Below are positions 59,372-64,000 of a stretch of 64,000 bases of DNA, piece by piece. Origin of the DNA: Sambucus nigra (Eukaryota; Streptophyta; Magnoliopsida; Dipsacales; Adoxaceae). Where the stretch lies: contig OX422219.1 in NCBI GenBank assembly GCA_949130495.1, positions 263,361,111-263,425,110 of the forward strand. Reading direction: 5' to 3'. The position numbers were made by a program, and so were the translations under genes. Position 1 is the stretch's first letter, and each line of letters opens with the position of its first letter. The notes beneath the pieces are model-generated. The model searched no databases. It was not told where the DNA came from and worked only from the letters and a program-made list of their open reading frames with translations.

Positions 59372-59860
59372 TCATAATGGCCCTGTTAGACATAGAATCA
59401 AAGGATTAGACATAGAATTATGAGTTGATTCATTGAGACAGTAGAAACGACAATGAAATAATTTGATGACCTCACGAAAAGCATTGTTCCTAGTCTTCCA
59501 AAGTTCCGAAGAGATCTTAATGTGAGAATTTAACAAAAACTTCATAAAGCTATGTTGAGGTTTGTTCGACAACCAACAAAACATCCTGTAATTCAACGAA
59601 GAGCATGTTATGTTTATACCAAACATTTTGATGAAGAAATCCCATTTTTTCCTAGCAGCAGCGCACTAAAAGAAATCAAGAGACTTGACCATGGTGAAGA
59701 TCTGCTCCTTGATAGTTTTCTTCCTTTTTCGTGATAAAATATATCTTCTATATCTCGAACGCGAGAGATCTTCGATGTGTTGCAAGTCATCTTACATTCC
59801 AAACCATTGACCACACGAACACCTCCCATAGTCTCACACATCGCATCACATTCATTGACT
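59372..59860 (-). other. Possible further captured exon, unrecognised
   Basis: Minus-strand phases give protein-like stretches: MCETMGGVRVVNGLE with several Cys near 59840, AAARKKWDFFIKMFGIN near 59640, and SSELWKTRNNAFREVIKLFH near 59500. They are separated by stops and shifts. I recognise no family. A plus-strand frame at 59552-59734 overlaps it. Confidence 0.25.
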
Positions 59861-62085
59861 ACAAAACACAGTTGAAAAAATGATAAGTAATATCAAATTT
59901 TGATTATAAATCAAGTAACACCAAATATTAAAACTTTAAATGGATGTTTATTATTCAACAGAGATTTAATGACATGTATAACAGTAATTTCTTCAAGTAC
60001 GGAGGTAGGTTCCTACACTGATGATTTTCCTAGATGATTTGTATAACTTTCCAAATTTGTGTATTTACATATGGTCAATACATAATCAAAATCAGAAAAT
60101 TATTCCTACTTTTAGTATCCAAAACACCCATTATTCCAGTAAACCGCAGCATATTCCATTACATGTAATTATAAAACTCAAACTTCAATGCAAACATATA
60201 GCACCAATATTAAATAAAACAAAACCTGCAATAAGATGTTCCTAAAGGGCATGAATGTACTTACCATGATTATTGCCTTGTCAACCCTCAACCTTGGCCT
60301 TTACTTTATCAACAACTTATTGAAGATTTGAGGTTTTGGGTTTACCTCTAATAATGGTTGAAGTTATTTCACACTGCCTAAGAAGAGACTTTTTACCCAA
60401 AAGCTTTATACATTTTGCTTGGTCATGACCTGACATGAAATATCATCATAATTATAAAAAAAACTCATGAGAATCAAAAGATAAGTGTTACTGTGTCATT
60501 ACATTTTGAAGTTGGATCTGTCTTTGCGGTCAAAGATTTTCTTGAGAGTGTTGTCTCATCGATACTTGTGAAGTTCAAGAATAGATGAACTTTTTCTCTT
60601 AGTAACCTTTGATATATTTCAAGAGTACTCAACATATTTCAAATGAGGCATATACATAAAGTTAAAATGAGTCATATTTCAAGAGTACTCATCATATATT
60701 TCAAGACTGTTATAAATCAATGTCGTACACTATTATAAATCACTCTTCATGCATTCGTTTGACAGGTCGTACATTGTTGTAAATCAGTCCTCACACAGTC
60801 GGTCATGTGTGTTGCATTCAATTTCCCTTTCATCCACATTTATAGTCAAGAGAAAGAGAAGGTTTACCTGATGGAACCAAACAAAATGTTCATGAGAATT
60901 TATAGCAGCTAATATACCTCTGTGTATGTTTTATGGTATCTCAGCTATAACAACTATAGCAAACTATATAATAGTTATACAAAACAACTTAAAGAATCTC
61001 TTGCTGCTTGGTTGGGGCGAGAAATGTTTCTTTCGTCACTTTTATGTTGTTGTTGAAGTCCCCTGCTAGAACATCTGGTATGCCAAAGTAATAAACTTTA
61101 AAGGATAAAGAATCAAACATGTATGATTACTAAAATAGGTATGCTGAAGAATCAAACATGTATGATTCAAACGGGATGAAGAATCAAACACGTATGAATA
61201 AAATCATATACTCTGTAGCATGTATAATTTATCACGTAATTCAAAGCTTAGGGAAAATATAATAATCATAAATAATCTCTATTATGTTGGGAATGAGAAA
61301 TGTCCAGGAATCAAAACCAACTCCCGCAATCTTTCAATCAATCTCATAAAGCCACGGTAAAAACATTTCAAAGTACAACATAAACATTATGATTTTTTTG
61401 TGATATTTATTTCATACTATCCAACAACCCCAATAAAACATGAATTCATGCCATTGTAATACATTTTAAACACTCTATTTCATTGAAAACATACTCTCAT
61501 TAAAAACACAGAAGTATGGTTTAAGAGAACCATAAAAGTCTGAACAACTTCAGTTACATTTTGCCATTTCCTTCATCTAACTTGAAACCTGTGTAGATTT
61601 TGACTGTCAAAGGAAGTGTATTTTTTTACTGTCCATACAGAACTTTGAGCCATACAACTCATTTCTTTTACTATTCATAACAGTCTGTTTGTACAATCTT
61701 TTGAGCGATGTGTTTCCCCATTCGATCTTAACATATTTTCCCAGCTCCAAACTCAATTCCTAGCCCCACAAAATAATTTTACTATACTATAATAAATGTG
61801 TGCCAAAATAAAGTAACACACAATAATTTAGAGATGGAAAACTTAAACCACTCAAGTTAATAAGTTAAAGAAAAAAACAAGTATTGAAATTTTACCATCA
61901 AATCCAGAGGATAAAGACCTGAGTAGGATTCCATGATTTTTTCCATTAATTCCCATGATATCTTCCATTAATCCCCACTCCACATTGTGCTCTTTAATGT
62001 TTCTCAGTTATCTGGAAAAAAGATTAGGAAAAACAAATAAGTAATTCCAATAAATAATAATCAATTAAGAAAAAGGGGTATATAC
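59861..62085. other. Helitron interior, no gene supported
   Basis: AT-rich sequence with short isolated minus-strand protein-like pieces near 60300-60420 (AKCIKLLGKKSLLRQCEIT) and 61640-61740 (YVKIEWGNTSLKRLYKQT). They could be exon scraps from the captured gene or others, but no domain can be named. Short local repeats of catatttcaagagtactca occur near 60620-60700. Confidence 0.35.
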
Positions 62086-62287
62086 CAAATAGTCCCTCGA
62101 ATTTTTTTTAATACAAGTTTAGTCCAAGCCTTTTTATTTTGCACTAAAAAGTCTTTCACCGTGCCAAAAAGGCTTTACCATGCCTCTGGCACAGGCCTTT
62201 AAAGATAAGAGAATAAGGGACTTTTTGGTAAAAAAAATAAAAGGCTTGGACTAAATGTGTATTAAAAAATGTTTGAGGGACTTTTTG
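62086..62287. mobile_element. 202-bp MITE with long terminal inverted repeats
   Basis: The first about 60 bp (caaatagtccctcgaattt ... tttagtccaagcc) are the near-complement of the last about 60 bp, with small differences. The centre holds a second inverted pair (gtgccaaaaaggc / gcctctggcac). No convincing target duplication is visible. It has no coding capacity. Confidence 0.7.
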
Positions 62288-63043
62288 TTGTTTGATCATA
62301 AGAAAAAATGAGAAATGCATTGGAGCCAATTAAATTGAAGATAATGTACAATGTTAATTAAACTGAATATAAGTGATTCCAATAAATAATTTTTCTGCCA
62401 CCCTCGTCAATTCACTTTTCTGCATATACATATTTTACCCTCTAAATGAACTAAAAACGAAATTTTGTCGCTCTAAAAGTAAGAGACATAAGGAAGGCGA
62501 AATGAAACATCTCAAATCCCCAACCTCGTAAAGAAGTTGATCAGCACACATTCTACAATTTAAAAGCCCAATGGTATTATAAACATACATGAACAATAAG
62601 AGGAATGTTATGATACCTCCACTACAGAAAAATTTGTACTCCATTAACCTACAATATTTAGTGATTTAGGATCATCTTCACTGTCGTCAAGAACTACAAA
62701 TGAACATTGAAAGACTGCAAATGTTCCCTTATTTTTCTATTCCAACATTGCCTTAGCTAAGCTCAAATTAAAAAATGGAGTTGGAACCTAAATCAGAGAA
62801 AATGAAGATTAAATCAGGAAAACAACTCTTATTGCCCCTAACAGCAGAAATAAAAACCCAACTATAGATCTGTAGAAAAAGCTACCCAAAAATCAAGCCA
62901 CAAACGTGGATATGTAGAAAAACATTAGATTGGCAAAAAATAACAATATATTTGTGAACAAAATTAAAAGAATCTTAGTATGAAGAATGAAGAATCATAC
63001 ATTGAAAAGAGGAAGAGGTGGCGACGGCGGCAGTGGAGTGGCA
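62288..63043. other. Helitron interior, no gene supported
   Basis: AT-rich. A 69-residue minus-strand frame (62435-62644) has no recognised domain. The right part is the first copy of a tandem duplication. Confidence 0.35.
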
Positions 63044-63215
63044 GATCAGAGAAAATGGAGATTAAATCAGGAAAAAAACTCTCAATCCCCTCCCCCAACA
63101 GCATACATAAAAACCCAACTATAGATCTCTAGAAAAACTACCAAAAATCGAACCACAAACATAGATCTGTAGAAAAACACTAGATCTACAAAAAATAACA
63201 ACCTTGAGGGGACAG
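62792..63215. repeat. Two-copy direct repeat, spacing about 252 bp
   Basis: The block starting atcagagaaaatgaagatta at 62792 recurs at 63044 with about 85-90% identity over 160 bp, including acccaactatagatct. GC-rich gtggcgacggcggcag words near 63020 and 63370 also repeat. It resembles a duplicated gene 5' region on the minus strand. Confidence 0.7.
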
Positions 63216-63643
63216 CGGTAGTGAGGTGGTAGCAACCTTGAGGGGAGACAACCTTTGAGCTCGAAGGGGGAGCGAGTATGAGTAGGTTTATTGTGGGGAA
63301 AGGTGGCGTGCGACAAAGAGAAGGGAGTGGGGAGGAGAGGATGAGGAGTCGCATATCGTAAGGGGGCGACAACGGCGGCAGAGAGAATGGGTAGGGTTTA
63401 GGGGACTGGAGAGATGAAAATGAAGTGGGGTACGTAGATTTTGTTTTGAGGGGGATGTTGAGGAACGGGATAGAATAGAAAATGGGAGGGTTTATTTAGG
63501 GGTATCTTCTTCATTTTCCATGTCACAATGCTAAGTGGTGACATGGAAAAACCTCACACCTTTAGATTATTCTAAAAAATTCGATCTCGATCGTTGGATT
63601 GTTTTACTATTTGAACACCCATCTCCCATATATATATATATAT
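63216..63643 (-). other. Possible 5' gene region and 5' end of the Helitron
   Basis: Purine-rich on the plus strand, so pyrimidine-rich on the minus strand, like a plant 5' UTR. A minus-strand frame at 63082-63372 is Pro/Ser/Phe-rich with no domain. The last 100 bp (gatcgagatcg, gtgttcaaatag on the minus strand) resemble Helitron 5' terminal regions. The exact start is not determined. Confidence 0.3.
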
Positions 63644-64000
63644 ACAAATCCTTCACCCCTAGGTTGAGACCTCTTGGCGTAATGCATACTATGCTATCGT
63701 ATCCCGGTTCATCTCACACTGAATAGGGATAAAGGTTCATATAATCTCCCACGAACCATCAAAATACAATAACACATATTGGAGGTGAACATAGTCCCTA
63801 GCCCAATGGGTCATGCACATACATACGTTTCCATTAAACCGTCGAACTATCATATCTGGGATAGCACGTGTCCAGGGTTCTATGTTCTATGGTACAAGTC
63901 TAGAATCCCCTCGAAGGCTCCTCAGGATAAGACCACCCAAGTGCGCAACCTCCACCCGATAGCAAACAGCGTAGGTATGTCATACACATAATAAATCAAT
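63644..64000 (-). repeat. Opposite-orientation Tekay-type LTR, right part
   Basis: It resumes acaaatccttcacccctagg and aligns with 30782-31120 of the TkA LTR to the window edge. Together with 57837-58591 it shows that the Helitron sits inside this LTR. Confidence 0.75.

Larger units (their letters stand above)
58863..63643 (-). mobile_element. Helitron-like element carrying a host gene fragment
   Basis: On the minus strand the 3' end is the hairpin plus CTAG at 58863. The 5' end should lie at 63595-63643, where LTR sequence resumes after a TA repeat; no unambiguous TC start could be fixed. The element splits the LTR that continues at 63644. It has no Rep/helicase, so it would be non-autonomous. 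AT-rich noncoding sequence fills most of it. Minus-strand cargo includes a carboxypeptidase piece at 59214-59357. Confidence 0.65.

Noticed and set aside
1..64000. A novel host defence, biosynthetic or other multi-gene system
   Set aside because: No intact host genes are visible; all well-supported coding sequence is retroelement protein or a captured fragment.

Overview
This window is a block of nested transposable elements from a plant nuclear genome, almost certainly repeat-rich heterochromatin. Every recognisable protein domain but one belongs to a mobile element: Ty3/gypsy Athila/Tat-type gag and protease, a Tat-type pol, Ty3/gypsy chromodomain (Tekay-like) pol, a Ty1/copia RNase H end and a plant LINE with DUF4283, endonuclease, reverse transcriptase and zf-RVT. 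The exception is a serine carboxypeptidase fragment carried by a Helitron. I found no intact host gene, tRNA, rRNA or CRISPR array. The domain families point to a seed plant, probably a eudicot; the species cannot be read from the sequence.

Layout. 1-6414: an Athila/Tat-type LTR element (element A) that keeps gag and protease but has no RT, RNase H or integrase; its 3' LTR carries an inverted segment. 6415-16538: a decayed Tat-type element on the minus strand (element B, LTR at 16046-16538), with degenerate coiled-coil reading frames on the opposite strand near its 3' side, broken by a solo LTR of the element A family (7583-9191). 16560-21727: remnants of further Tat-like gag/protease. 21728-29773: end of a Ty1/copia element whose 3' LTR is split by a 6.3-kb LINE, which in turn holds a small hAT-type element with an 8-bp target duplication.

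29774-57836 is a nest of chromodomain Ty3/gypsy elements. TkA (minus, 29774-37045) is old and cut off in gag by TkB (plus, 37046-57836). TkB's 5' LTR is in turn interrupted by TkC (minus, 39092-49784), which has a 5-bp target duplication (ctgta) and two LTRs of about 2.9 kb that differ at roughly 1.3% of positions. TkC is the youngest LTR insertion and the most complete, but carries several nonsense codons and one frameshift.

57837-64000: an opposite-orientation Tekay-type LTR, probably TkA's own 5' LTR, fused to TkB's truncated 3' LTR. It is split at a TA/TG microsatellite by a Helitron-like insertion (58863 to about 63.64 kb). At its 3' end lies a perfect 336-bp palindrome made of two head-to-head Helitron termini. 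Inside it are the carboxypeptidase fragment on the minus strand and a 202-bp MITE.

Relative order from the nesting: TkA, then TkB, then TkC; copia, then LINE, then hAT; element B, then the element A family. Nothing here looks like a cooperating gene system. The interest lies in rearranged termini, the inverted LTR pair and captured sequence.
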